A stretch of 64,000 nucleotides of DNA from Micromonospora_G sp040676775 (GCF_040676775.1 NZ_JBFAPP010000002.1:1-64000); one strand, 5' to 3'; counted from the stretch's first letter, positions 7,789 through 17,700 are shown. Notes: generated by a model not told the origin, from the sequence alone. Program-made: numbers and translations.

Positions 7789-9141
7789 ATGGCCACGCTG
7801 GCGACGTACTCATATCTGCGCCCTTCCGGTCTCACCCCCGACGACCGGCAACTGACCCTGCAGACCTCGGGTGGGCCCTCGGCCCACCCGAGGTTCTTCG
7901 ACGGCTTCCTGACCACCCCCGAGCCGGCCGCGGTGGGCCTGCTCGCGGTCGCCGAGGTCGCCAGGACGCGCTACTACCAGCCGGTCAGCCCGGCCAGCCT
8001 CGACCCGGTCGTCACCGGTGGGCTGGACCGGCTGCGGTTCGAATCGTTCTCCGGCTGCTGCGGCGTCTACGCGCGGCTCGACGTGCTGCCGGCCGGGCTC
8101 GACGGGCAGATCACCACCCACGGCACCACCAACGTCGACGTCAACCCGCCGCTGCGCCAGGCGCTGGCCGGCATCGGCGACGACGACCCGATGCACGTCG
8201 CGGTCGGGCCGGACGACCTCACCGTCACCACCATCGACGACGGACCGCTCGTCGAACGGAAGGTGCCGCTGCCCACCCGCTGGCTGCGCGGCTTCGCCGA
8301 GGCGCAGGTCATCACCGCCCCGTTCGAGCCGCGGGTCGAGGTCAGCGGTGCCGAGGCGACCGCGTTCCTGCGTCGGCTGCCCAGCGGATCGGACCGTTCG
8401 GTGCTCTGGGTGGTGCCGGCCGGGCGGTCCCTGCGGCTGACCTCCCGCGCCGTACCGGGCGCGGTCTGCCTGCCCGGAGCGGGACGGCTGGTGGCGCTGC
8501 GGCCGTTCCTGCGGTTCGCCACCGGGCTGCGGGTCTACGGGCCGGTGGTCCGGACGGGCAGCGGGCCGGTCGCCAGCACCTGGGAGCTGAGCACACCGGC
8601 ACTGCGGCTGTCGCTGACCCTGTCACCGGAACCGCACCGTGGCTTCTCCGGCGAGGGGGCGGTGCTCGCCGCGCTCGCCGCCGACGAGGTCTGCGACGAC
8701 GCCGACCTGGTCAGCGCGCTGCTCTCCTGGGATCCGACGATCGACGTCGGCGCGCTGGCCGACGCCGCCGGGCTCCCCGTCGACCGGGTACGCGCCGCGC
8801 TGACCCAGCTCGGCACCGCCGGCCGGGTCGGCTACGACGTGGCCGAGGCGGGCTACTTCCACCGGGTGCTGCCGTACGACGGTGCCGCGGCCGAGCGGAT
8901 GAACCCGCGGCTGGTCGGGGCGCGGGCACTGGTGGACGCGGGTTGCGTCAGCGTCGACGGCGAGCTGGCGACCGTACGCAGCGGGGAGGAGACGTACCGG
9001 GTCCGATGGACCGGGGAGGCGTCGTCCTGCACCTGTCCCTGGTGGGCGAAGTACCGGGGCGGTCGGGGGCCGTGCAAACACGCGCTCGCGGTCCGGCTGG
9101 TCACCACCGCCGCGACCGAACCGGCCGAGGTGTGGACGTGA
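7789..9141 (+). CDS. SWIM zinc-finger protein
   Basis: A 450-residue protein whose C-terminus carries a SWIM zinc finger: C414-x-C416...C429-x-H431 (CTCPWW...GPCKHA). SWIM fingers bind DNA or protein and often occur in recombination or chromatin-related proteins. The rest has no motif I recognise. The ATG at 7789 was chosen because it lies 7 nt after a TAGTTT -10; a TTG start ten codons upstream would lie in the promoter. The stop overlaps the GTG of the next gene (GTGA), so the two are coupled and probably work together. SWIM genes next to a large repeat-type protein are a recurring actinobacterial arrangement. The function is not established. Confidence 0.88.
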   Translation: MATLATYSYLRPSGLTPDDRQLTLQTSGGPSAHPRFFDGFLTTPEPAAVGLLAVAEVARTRYYQPVSPASLDPVVTGGLDRLRFESFSGCCGVYARLDVLPAGLDGQITTHGTTNVDVNPPLRQALAGIGDDDPMHVAVGPDDLTVTTIDDGPLVERKVPLPTRWLRGFAEAQVITAPFEPRVEVSGAEATAFLRRLPSGSDRSVLWVVPAGRSLRLTSRAVPGAVCLPGAGRLVALRPFLRFATGLRVYGPVVRTGSGPVASTWELSTPALRLSLTLSPEPHRGFSGEGAVLAALAADEVCDDADLVSALLSWDPTIDVGALADAAGLPVDRVRAALTQLGTAGRVGYDVAEAGYFHRVLPYDGAAAERMNPRLVGARALVDAGCVSVDGELATVRSGEETYRVRWTGEASSCTCPWWAKYRGGRGPCKHALAVRLVTTAATEPAEVWT

Positions 9142-11933
9142 GCGTCATCCACCGGGAGCCCGAACTGAACTGGCCCGACCTGCGGCAGACGATCGAGCTG
9201 GGCAAGGTCGAGGTGGTCGGCAAACTGCTCCGCGACGGGACCGAGGAACAGCGCCGGAGCCTCGCCGCGGAACTGGAGGCGTACGTCAAGGGCCCGCCCG
9301 AGCAGCGCTGGTGGAGCCGCCCCGGGCCGGCGACCGCGGTGGCGGTCGCCGCGCTCGGCTGCCTGCCGTCCGCAGCCCGGGCCGCGGCCCTGCTCAGCCG
9401 ACGCAACGTCCGTGTCTGGTGGGGCGAGATCCCGGTCGAGGAACTGGTCGAGATGTCCCGCGCCCGGGACCTGCCCTGGCTGGGTGATCTCGCCCAGCGT
9501 CTGGCCGGCAAACTCGGCCGCGAAGGGGACGCGGCACAGTGGGCGCTGGTCGCCGGGCTGCTGACCGAGACCGGCACCGCCCCGCCCACCGACGACACGT
9601 TCGTCCGGGGCTGGATCGGACACCTGCAGGCGTGGCACCTCGGCGACGAACGCCGGCCGCTGATCGACCGGATGCGGGCCGACCCGTACCTCGACGCCCT
9701 GTTGCCCCGGCTGTTCGAGGTGGACGGACTCGGGGTCGAACTCGCCCGCAGCACCTGGGACCAGCATCAGCGGCGGTGGGATCACCGGCCGGCGATGCCG
9801 GCCACCCTGACCGCACTCGCCGCCGAGGGACGCGTCGACCGGGCGGTGCTGCTGGACGGCGTACTGGGACGGTTCCTGCGCGGGGACAGGGTGGCGGCGC
9901 TGCGCGCGTTCGTGGTGCTGCACGACGAACTGGCGCCGACCGAGGCGGAACTGACGGCACGGGTCGGCCGCTACGTCCGGCTGCTGCCAGACGCCCACTC
10001 CACCGTCGCCACGCTCGCCCAGCGGGCCCTGCGGCGACTGGACGACAACGGCCGGTTGGAACTGGACACCCTGTTGCAGGGCAGCCGCCAGCTTCTCGCC
10101 CGCCCGGAGAAAATGCTGGTCAAAGCACAGTTGAGCTGGCTGGACCGGGTCGCCAAACGGGAGCGGGACCGGGTCGGCGAGGTGCTGGAGACGGTCGCGG
10201 TCGCCTTCGGACACGACGCCCTCGACGTGCAGGAACGGGCATTGACCATCGTGCTCCGACACGTCGCCCGGATCGAGCCGCCGGTACGCACCCGGCTCGC
10301 CGAGGCGGCCGCCGTACTGGCAGGTGACCTGCCGGGGCGGGCTGCCGCCGTACTCGGCGAGCCGGCGGCGGTGGCCGTCGACGTACCGGCCGGGTGGTCG
10401 CTGGGGCCGATGCCGTCGGTGGCGCCGATGCCGCCGCCGGTGACGAGCGCCGCCGAACTGGCCGAGGAGATCGGCGCGCTGGTGCACGACCAGGGTTCGA
10501 TGATCGGCTGGGAACGAGTGCTCGCTGGACTGGTCGCCTGCCACGCGGACGATCCGGTGCTGCTACGCGAAGCGCTCGCGCCGATCCTCGACCGGTACGC
10601 GGTGCACCTCCGGCCGGGGCACACCTGGTGGGGCCATCCGCGGCTGCGGCAACTGTTCGGTGAGGTGATCCGGGCCGCCCTACGTACCGAGACCAGGCTC
10701 TCCGGCTGGGATCGCGGGGTCGGCATGGTCCGGGCGGCGCTCGGTGGCTCACCCGCCGAACTGCCGGCCACCGGGTACGGGCCGGGGCCGCAGCAGGCGC
10801 TCGCCCTCCGGGTCGCCGAGGTGGCGGTCTACCTCCGGCACAGGCCGATCCCGATGCTGGTGGCGACACCGACCCGGGCGAACGGTCAGCTCGACGCGAC
10901 GGTGCTGGTCGAGCGGCTCGCGGAAGCCGAGCGGGCGGGTTGGCAGCCGTGGCGGTTCGACCTGGAGCAGGCGCTGCTGCGGCTGCCGAGCGAGATCGAC
11001 GGCGACGCGTTGAGTCGAGCCGCCGTACTGCGGTCACCGGCCGGTGTGCGGCTGTCCCGCTGGCTCACCGACGGTGGCGCACCCCATCCGGGCTCGGTCA
11101 AGGTGGAGCAGCGGCGTCCGACTCCGCGTCGCTTCGACCACTGGGAGTTGAGCCAGTTGCCCGAGCGTCGGGTGGTGGTCGGGCTCCGGCCGGGCGGAGT
11201 CGAGTACGGGCCGTTCGCCCAGGAGATGTTCGAACTCGACCCGACCGACCGGCCGGAGATGAAGCACAGTGACCCGGAGTACCCGCTCTGGCCGGGGGTG
11301 CTGCCCAACCATCGTGAGGTGATCGCGGCGTGGGCGCTGCCCGCGTTCGCCGGGCTGGCCGACTCCGACCAGCGGGGAGCGGAACTGCTGCCACTGCTCG
11401 CCGAGTCCGCCGGTCCGGTCGGCCCGGCGGTGGCCCTGGCGCTGGCGTACACGTTGGCGGCCCGGCACGAGGCGGACCGGGTCGCCGGGGTCGACGCGTT
11501 CCTCGCGCTGGCCGGCGCCGGGGACCTCGACGGGGCAGCGCTCGGCCGGGAGCTCGGTGCGTTGGCCGCGGACGGCACGATCAAGCTGACCCGGGTGGTG
11601 GCGGGCCTGGCCGAGGCCGCTCGGGCCGGTGCACGGGCGGACGTGTGGGCGGCGATCGAGGCTGCCCTGCCGGCGGTGCTGGCCGCCACTCCCCGCGGCG
11701 GGCCGGACCTGCTCGCCCTCGGCGCCCAGACGGCGACCACCAGCCGCACCGAGGGCGCAGGCGGCAACACCAGCGCCGGCGCGACCGCGAGCAGGGCGGC
11801 GAGCGTCGGCGGCACGGGACGCGAGGCCGATCGCGGGGCGTTGCGGGCCGCCCTGGCCGGGATCGCCGCGCGCGGCGGCAGCGGTCGCCTGGTAACCGAG
11901 GCGCGACGCCTCGACCGGGTACTCGCCGGCTAG
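9138..11933 (+). CDS. Large hypothetical protein with helical-repeat character (possibly DUF6493-type), coupled to the SWIM gene
   Basis: A 931-residue cytosolic protein with no signal peptide or TM. It is rich in Leu/Ala amphipathic helices with WxxxL and LAxLxxxxGR spacings resembling HEAT/armadillo-type repeats along its length. I recall DUF6493-family proteins beside SWIM genes in actinobacteria and the start (LNWPDLRQTIELGKVEVVGKL) is compatible, but this is from memory. No catalytic motif is visible. GTG 9138 overlaps the SWIM stop codon by 4 bp and sets the start; the frame upstream is a shadow. An Ala/Gly/Thr-rich low-complexity stretch lies near the C-terminus (about 865-890). A scaffold role for the SWIM protein is inference. 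Confidence 0.8.
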   Translation: MSVIHREPELNWPDLRQTIELGKVEVVGKLLRDGTEEQRRSLAAELEAYVKGPPEQRWWSRPGPATAVAVAALGCLPSAARAAALLSRRNVRVWWGEIPVEELVEMSRARDLPWLGDLAQRLAGKLGREGDAAQWALVAGLLTETGTAPPTDDTFVRGWIGHLQAWHLGDERRPLIDRMRADPYLDALLPRLFEVDGLGVELARSTWDQHQRRWDHRPAMPATLTALAAEGRVDRAVLLDGVLGRFLRGDRVAALRAFVVLHDELAPTEAELTARVGRYVRLLPDAHSTVATLAQRALRRLDDNGRLELDTLLQGSRQLLARPEKMLVKAQLSWLDRVAKRERDRVGEVLETVAVAFGHDALDVQERALTIVLRHVARIEPPVRTRLAEAAAVLAGDLPGRAAAVLGEPAAVAVDVPAGWSLGPMPSVAPMPPPVTSAAELAEEIGALVHDQGSMIGWERVLAGLVACHADDPVLLREALAPILDRYAVHLRPGHTWWGHPRLRQLFGEVIRAALRTETRLSGWDRGVGMVRAALGGSPAELPATGYGPGPQQALALRVAEVAVYLRHRPIPMLVATPTRANGQLDATVLVERLAEAERAGWQPWRFDLEQALLRLPSEIDGDALSRAAVLRSPAGVRLSRWLTDGGAPHPGSVKVEQRRPTPRRFDHWELSQLPERRVVVGLRPGGVEYGPFAQEMFELDPTDRPEMKHSDPEYPLWPGVLPNHREVIAAWALPAFAGLADSDQRGAELLPLLAESAGPVGPAVALALAYTLAARHEADRVAGVDAFLALAGAGDLDGAALGRELGALAADGTIKLTRVVAGLAEAARAGARADVWAAIEAALPAVLAATPRGGPDLLALGAQTATTSRTEGAGGNTSAGATASRAASVGGTGREADRGALRAALAGIAARGGSGRLVTEARRLDRVLAG

Positions 11934-11993
11934 CGGCAGGCCCGGGGGCGGCTGACGACAGGCCGGGCCGCGGTAGCGCGAGGCCGGGCCGCG

Positions 11994-12089
11994 GTAGCGA
12001 CGAGCGGGGGTAGCGACGAGCGGGGGTAGCGACGAGCGGCGGTAGCGACGAGCGGCGGTAGCGACGAGCGGCGGTAGCGACGAGCGGGG
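11994..12089. repeat. Noncoding 16-bp tandem repeat, six units
   Basis: gtagcgacgagcgg(g/c)g occurs six times at exact 16-bp steps (11994, 12010, 12026, 12042, 12058, 12074). Only the 15th base varies (units 1, 2 and 6 have g; units 3-5 have c). A degenerate ccgggccgcggtagcg pair precedes the array (~11962-11998). It fills the space between two convergent genes. There are no spacers, so it is not a CRISPR array. Confidence 0.93.
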
Positions 12090-12159
12090 CGGCCGGCCGG
12101 GTCGAGCTGGATGGTGGTGCCAGTGCGGGGACCATCCGGCCGACCCGGCCGCGCTCCGG

Positions 12160-12603
12160 TCAGACCTCGGTGGGGGTCTGGGCGTGGACCGTCACGGCGA
12201 CCCGGTTCCACACGTTGATGGTCGCGATCGCCACCACCAGGTCGGCGAGTTCCTTCTCCGACCACACCTTGGCGGCCGCGTCCCAGACCTCGTCCGAGAC
12301 ACCGTGCTCGCCCAGCCGGGTCACCTCGTCGGTGAGGGCCAGGGCGGCGCGTTCCCGCTCGTCGAAGAAGGACGACTCCCGCCAGGCGGAAACGGCGAAC
12401 AGCCGCCGGCTCGACTCGCCCGCGGCCAGCGCGTCCCGACTGTGCATGTCGACGCAGAACGCACACCCGTTGATCATCGACGCCCGGAGCTTGACCAGCT
12501 CCAACACGGTGTGGTCGACGTTGCGCTGGACGTAACTCTCCAGCCCGGCCACCGCCCGGTACGCCTCCGGCGCCACCCGTCCGATATCCATCCGCTGATT
12601 CAC
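12160..12603 (-). CDS. Carboxymuconolactone decarboxylase / AhpD-like family protein
   Basis: A 147-residue, mostly helical AhpD-like protein. The redox signature CxxCxxxH is C47-AF-C50-VDM-H54 (INGCAFCVDMHSRDA). Such proteins act as alkylhydroperoxidases or thiol reductants; the substrate here is unknown. The MDIGRVAPEAYRAVAGLESY-type opening is where the family normally begins. GTG 12603 was chosen because a strong GAGGAGG (complement of 12611-12617) sits 7 nt upstream. An in-frame ATG at 12753 also has a good GGAGG before it and would add 50 residues unlike the family, so a longer product cannot be excluded. It diverges from phoD. Confidence 0.88.
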   Translation of the reverse strand: MNQRMDIGRVAPEAYRAVAGLESYVQRNVDHTVLELVKLRASMINGCAFCVDMHSRDALAAGESSRRLFAVSAWRESSFFDERERAALALTDEVTRLGEHGVSDEVWDAAAKVWSEKELADLVVAIATINVWNRVAVTVHAQTPTEV

Positions 12604-12835
12604 GCCGTACCTCCTCGATCCGCCGTCGCCGGCCCGTTGGCCGCCGTACGGCACCGCTTCCGGTTGCGTCTCGTGGACGGGTGGGTCGTCGGAGACGTGA
12701 CGGGACCGGGATGTGATCCGGGTCATCCGGGCGTTCGCATCCAGTTCGGACATCGGTCACCTCCACCGCGCGGGAGAGCCACCTCCGGTCGATAGACAAC
12801 CCTGGTCAACGCCCCACCGACCGTGGAGGAATCGA

Positions 12836-14401
12836 ATGACCTCACTCGATCGACGTACCCTGTTGCGCGCCGGACTCGTCGGCGGCGCCGGACTCGCCGG
12901 CGGAGCGCTGCTCGGCGCGGCCGGCGCGTCCGCCGGCGGACCGGCCGCCCCGGCCTGGCGGCCGAGCGGGCGACCGGTGCTCACCCACGGCGTGCAGAGC
13001 GGCGACGCCACCGCCGACTCCGCCGTGGTCTGGACCCGGGCGGACCGCGCCGGCCGGCTGCACGTCGAGGTCAGCCGCCGGCCCGACTTCCGCGGGGCCC
13101 GCCGGATCCGTGGGCCGCTGCTGGCACCGTCGGGCGACTTCACCGGCAAGGTACGCCTGCGTGACCTGCCCAGCGGCGAGCGTCTGCACTACCGGGTACG
13201 GGTGGAGAGCCTGGACCGGCCCGGCCTGCTCAGCGAGCCGCTGGTCGGGTCGCTGCGTACCGCCCCGGCGTCGGGGCGCCGGTCGGACCTGCGGTTCGTC
13301 TGGACCGGTGACATCGTCGGCCAGGGCTGGGGCCTCTCCTCCGACTACGACGGCATGAAGATCTTCGAGTCGATGCGGGCGGTCCGGCCCGACTTCTTCC
13401 TGTGCAGCGGTGACACCGTCTACTCCGACGGGCCGCTGGCCGAGACGGTCGCGCTGCCCGACGGGCGGATCTGGCGCAACCTGGTCACGCCGGAGAAGAG
13501 CAAGGTCGCCGAGACGCTCGCCGAATACCGGGGGCAGTTCGCGTACAACCTGCTCGACGAGCACCTGCGGGCGTTCGCCGCGGAGGTGCCGCAAATCAAC
13601 CAGTGGGACGACCACGAGGTGACCAACAACTGGTACCCGGGGGAGATCCTCGCCGACGACCGCTACACCGAGAAGCGGGTCGACGTACTCGCCGGGCGGG
13701 CCCGGCAGGCGTTCCACGAGTGGCTGCCGACCCCGGGTGACGGGCGGCTCTACCGGAAGCTGTCGTACGGGCCGCTGCTCGACGTGTTCGTGCTGGACAT
13801 GCGGACGTACAAGGACGCCAACGACGGCAACACGTACGCCGACCCGAACCGGGGGCTGCTCGGTCGAACCCAGCGCGAGTGGCTGATCCGGGAGTTGAAG
13901 CAGTCCCGGGCCACCTGGAAGGTGATCGCCAACGACCTGCCGATCGGGCTGGTCGTACCGGACGGGTCGACCGCGCAGGAAGGGGTGGCGCAGGGCGACA
14001 ACGGGCTGCCCGCCGGGCGTGAGCTGGAGTTCGCCGAGGTGCTCCGGGCGGCGCACCGCGGCGGCGTACGCGGGATCGTGTTCGTGACCGCGGACGTGCA
14101 CTACACGGCGGCGCACCACTACGACCCGTCCCGGGCGGCGGTACGCGACTTCACCCCGTTCTGGGAGTTCGTCTCCGGTCCGGCACACGCCGGGGCATTC
14201 GGCCCGAACGCGCTGGACGGCACGTTCGGTCCCAAGGCGGTCTTCGTCAACGCCCCGCCGGTGGCCAACACCTCACCGGCCGACGGCTTCCAGCACTTCG
14301 GCGAGGTAACCATCGACGCCCACTCCGCGGACCTCACCGTCCACCTCCGCGACCGAAACGGCCACTCCCTCTGGTCCACCACCCTCCCCGCACCCCGATA
14401 A
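12836..14401 (+). CDS. phoD: Alkaline phosphatase D, Tat-exported
   Basis: Extracytoplasmic Ca/Fe-dependent phosphodiesterase/phosphatase of the PhoD family, which releases phosphate from esters. 521 residues. The N-terminus DRRTLLRAG followed by a Gly/Ala/Leu hydrophobic stretch is a twin-arginine signal (cleavage around 32-36). PhoD metal-site motifs are WTGDIVGQ, CSGDTVYSDGP, INQWDDHEVTNNW and FVTADVHYTA. ATG 12836 with GGAGGA at 12825-12830 sets the start. PhoD genes are often under PhoP control in actinobacteria, but I see no clear PHO box here. It is followed by a palindrome at 14410-14470. Confidence 0.95.
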   Translation: MTSLDRRTLLRAGLVGGAGLAGGALLGAAGASAGGPAAPAWRPSGRPVLTHGVQSGDATADSAVVWTRADRAGRLHVEVSRRPDFRGARRIRGPLLAPSGDFTGKVRLRDLPSGERLHYRVRVESLDRPGLLSEPLVGSLRTAPASGRRSDLRFVWTGDIVGQGWGLSSDYDGMKIFESMRAVRPDFFLCSGDTVYSDGPLAETVALPDGRIWRNLVTPEKSKVAETLAEYRGQFAYNLLDEHLRAFAAEVPQINQWDDHEVTNNWYPGEILADDRYTEKRVDVLAGRARQAFHEWLPTPGDGRLYRKLSYGPLLDVFVLDMRTYKDANDGNTYADPNRGLLGRTQREWLIRELKQSRATWKVIANDLPIGLVVPDGSTAQEGVAQGDNGLPAGRELEFAEVLRAAHRGGVRGIVFVTADVHYTAAHHYDPSRAAVRDFTPFWEFVSGPAHAGAFGPNALDGTFGPKAVFVNAPPVANTSPADGFQHFGEVTIDAHSADLTVHLRDRNGHSLWSTTLPAPR

Positions 14402-14409
14402 CCAGCGAG

Positions 14410-14470
14410 GTTGATCATGAAGTTAGCGACGGTTTGATCATCGTTCTGTGTTGCTAACTTCATGATCAAC
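14410..14470. repeat. Long palindrome (18-bp perfect arms) between phoD and ileS
   Basis: gttgatcatgaagttagc (14410-14427) is repeated in perfect inverted form at 14453-14470 around a 25-nt loop that itself contains tttgatcatcg. The block is strikingly AT-rich for this genome. It may terminate phoD transcription or be a dispersed genomic palindrome; there is no U-tract. Confidence 0.9.
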
Positions 14471-14473
14471 GCG

Positions 14474-14535
14474 TTGGGGGTGGGGGTGGGGTTAGTCGGG
14501 GGCGGTGGGGGTGGTGGGGCGGGTAAGGTGGGGGG
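14474..14535 (+). other. G-rich tract (potential G-quadruplex) at the ileS promoter
   Basis: At least seven runs of four or more G lie in ~60 nt on the coding strand. A possible -10 (TAAGGT, 14524-14529) is embedded near its 3' end. No -35 box is recognisable. Confidence 0.65.
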
Positions 14536-14780
14536 ACAGGCGATGACCCGGCTATCACCGGTGAGCTTCCGGAAGAAACGGTGGGATCCCGTGAGGGGTG
14601 CCGGCGGAGTAGAACCGGACGGGTTCGGCCCGTCACAGCCGGCCAATGAGCGGGCGGTCGATCCTGACCGTCAAGCGGGGTGGTACCGCGGGTCCCGCGG
14701 CACGTCGGCTGTCCGGCGTACCGTCTGGCTCGTCCTCGCAGTCCACTGACAGTGAGCTGCACCGAGGAGAGCGACCCCCG
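14536..14780 (+). promoter_or_regulatory. T-box riboswitch of ileS (translational, isoleucine/ATC)
   Basis: The leader begins about 7 nt after TAAGGT. A short stem I carries cccggctatcaccgg, with the specifier codon ATC (Ile) at 14554-14556. The antiterminator/antisequestrator bulge has the conserved T-box core TGGTACCGCG at 14681-14690, followed by ggtcccgcgg. Downstream gtcctcg can pair with the Shine-Dalgarno region cgagga (14763-14768). The layout matches the short-stem, translation-controlling T-boxes known from ileS of mycobacteria and Nocardia: uncharged tRNA-Ile would free the ribosome-binding site. Confidence 0.9.
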
Positions 14781-17700
14781 ATGGCGTATCCCAAGCACGC
14801 TTCCGACGGCACGGGCGTACCGGCGAGCCCCGACCTGCCCGCGGTCGAGCGCCGCGTGCTGGAGCACTGGACCGCCGACAAGACGTTCGAGGCGAGCGTC
14901 GAACAGCGGCCCGCCGGCAACGACGGCGCCAACGAGTACGTCTTCTACGACGGTCCGCCGTTCGCCAACGGCCTGCCGCACTACGGCCACCTCTTCACCG
15001 GCTACGTCAAGGACGTGGTGCCGCGCTACCAGACCATGCGCGGCCGGCGGGTCGAGCGGCGGTTCGGCTGGGACACCCACGGCCTGCCGGCCGAGGTGGT
15101 CGCCGAACGGCAACTCGGCATCACCACCAAGGCCGAGATCCTCGACCTCGGCGTGGCGAAGTTCAACGACGTCTGCCGTACGTCGGTGCTGCAGTACACC
15201 CAGGACTGGGAGCGGTACGTCAACCGGCAGGCACGCTGGGTCGACTTCGGCAACGACTACAAGACCCTCGACCTGGACTACATGGAAAGCGTCATGTGGG
15301 CCTTCCAGACCCTGCACAAAAAGGGCCTGATCTACGAGGGTTTCCGGGTGCTGGCGTACTGCATGCGCTGCGAGACGCCGCTGTCGAACACCGAGACCCG
15401 GATGGACGACGTCTACCGGGAGCGGCACGACCCGACGCTGACCGTCTGGTTCCAGCTCGACCCGACCGCCGACGGCCAGCCCGGCGAGAAGATCGGCGTC
15501 TGGACCACCACCCCGTGGACCCTGCCGTCGAACCTGGCGCTCGCCGTCGGCCCGGACATCGAGTACGCCGTACTCGAGCGCGACGGGCAGCGGTACATCG
15601 TCGGCGCCGCGCGCGTCGGCGCGTACGCCAAGGAGTTGGAGGGGTACACCCAGGTCGGCACGGTGTACGGCCGTGACCTGGTCGGGCGCCGCTACACCCC
15701 GCTGTACGACTTCCTGGTCGAGCCCGCCGGACCGAACGCGTTCCAGGTGCTCGGGGCGGAGTTCGTCACCACCGAGGACGGCACCGGCGTGGTCCACCTC
15801 GCCCCGGCGTTCGGCGAGGACGACCAGAACGCCTGCAACGCCGCCGGCATCCCGACCATCGTCACGGTGGACGACCACGCCCGGTTCACCGCGCTCGTGC
15901 CGACGTACCAGGGCGAGCAGGTCTTCGACGTCAACAAGCCGGTGATCCGGGAGCTGAAGGACCGGGGGGTGGTGCTGCGGCAGGACACGTACACCCACTC
16001 GTACCCGCACTGCTGGCGCTGCGACACCCCGCTGATCTACAAGGCGGTGTCGTCCTGGTTCGTGGAGGTGACCCGCTTCCGGGACCGGATGGTCGAGCTG
16101 AACCAGGAGATCAACTGGACGCCGGGGCACGTCAAGGACGGCTCGTTCGGCAAGTGGCTGGCGAACGCCCGCGACTGGTCGATCAGCCGTAACCGGTTCT
16201 GGGGATCGCCGATCCCGGTCTGGAAGTCCGACGACCCGAACTACCCCCGGGTAGACGTCTACGGCTCGCTGGACGAGATCGAGCGGGACTTCGGCGTACG
16301 GATCACCGACCTGCACCGGCCGGTGGTCGACGACCTGGTCCGGCCGAACCCGGACGACCCGACCGGGCGCTCGACGATGCGCCGGGTGCCGGAGGTGCTG
16401 GACTGCTGGTTCGAGTCCGGGTCGATGCCGTTCGCCCAGGTGCACTACCCGTTCGAGAACCGGGACTGGTTCGAGGACCACTACCCGGGCGACTTCATCG
16501 TCGAGTACATCGGCCAGACCCGCGGCTGGTTCTACACCATGCACGTACTGGCCACGGCGTTGTTCGACCGGCCGGCGTTCCGTAACTGCCTGGCGCACGG
16601 CATCCTGCAGGGCGCCGACGGGCGCAAGATGTCCAAGAGCCTGAACAACTACCCGGACGTCTACGGTGTCTTCGACTCGTACGGGTCCGACGCGATGCGC
16701 TGGATGCTGATGTCCTCGCCGGTGCTGCGTGGCGGTGACATGCCGGTGACCGAGGTCGGGATCCGCGACGCCGTACGTCAGGTGCTGCTGCCGCTCTGGA
16801 ACGTCTGGTACTTCTTCTCCCTCTACGCCAACGCCGACGGGTACGAGGCGTGGCGGGTCGCGCCGGAATCGGCGGGCACCGGAGGCGGCGGGCTGCTGGA
16901 CCGGTACGTGCTGGCCAAGACCGGCGAACTGGTCAGCACGGTGCAGACCCAGCTCGACGAGTACGACATCTCGGGCGCCTGCGCCACGGTCCGCTCGTTC
17001 CTCGACGCGCTCACCAACTGGTACGTCCGCCGTTCCCGCGACCGCTTCTGGTCCGGCGACCGGCAGGCGTTCGACACCCTCTACACCGTGCTGGAGACGC
17101 TGTGCCGGGTGGTCGCGCCGCTGGCGCCGCTGACCGCGGAGGAGATCTGGCGCGGGTTGACCGGTGAACGCTCGGTGCACCTGACCGACTGGCCGGACGC
17201 GGCCGAGTTCCCGGCCGACCACGAGCTGGTCAGCGCGATGGACAACGCCCGTACGGTCTGCTCGGTGGCGCTGTCGCTGCGCAAGGCGAAGGGGCTGCGG
17301 GTCCGCCTGCCGCTGTCGTCGCTCACCGTGGCCAGTTCGAACGCGAACGCGCTGGAGCCGTTCGCCGACCTGATCGCCGACGAGGTCAACGTCAAGACGG
17401 TGCTGTTCACGACCGAACTGGCCGGCTACTGCGAGCAGGTCCTGACGGTGGTGCCCCGGGCACTCGGGCCGCGCATCGGCGGTCAGGTGCAGACGGTGAT
17501 CAAGGCGGTCAAGGCCGGCGACTGGTCGCTGGTCGACGGCGCCCCGGTCGCCGCCGGGGTCGCCCTTCAAGAAGGCGAGTACGAACTGCGCCTGGTCGCC
17601 GCCGACGTCGAGCACTCGGCCCCGTTGCCAGGCGGCGAGGGGGTGGTGGTGCTGGACACCACGGTCACCGCCGAACTCGCCGCCGAGGGGCTGGCCCGTG

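Noticed and set aside
8020..8060. tRNA-like GGTTCGAATC motif
   Set aside because: It lies inside the SWIM coding frame and no cloverleaf can be formed.
11994..12089. Possible CRISPR array
   Set aside because: Units are contiguous 16-mers with no unique spacers and no cas genes nearby.
12604..12753. 50-residue N-terminal extension of the AhpD-like protein
   Set aside because: Not rejected outright: ATG 12753 has a good GGAGG, but the family normally starts at MDIGRVAPEAY and GTG 12603 has a better-placed Shine-Dalgarno, so the short form is annotated.
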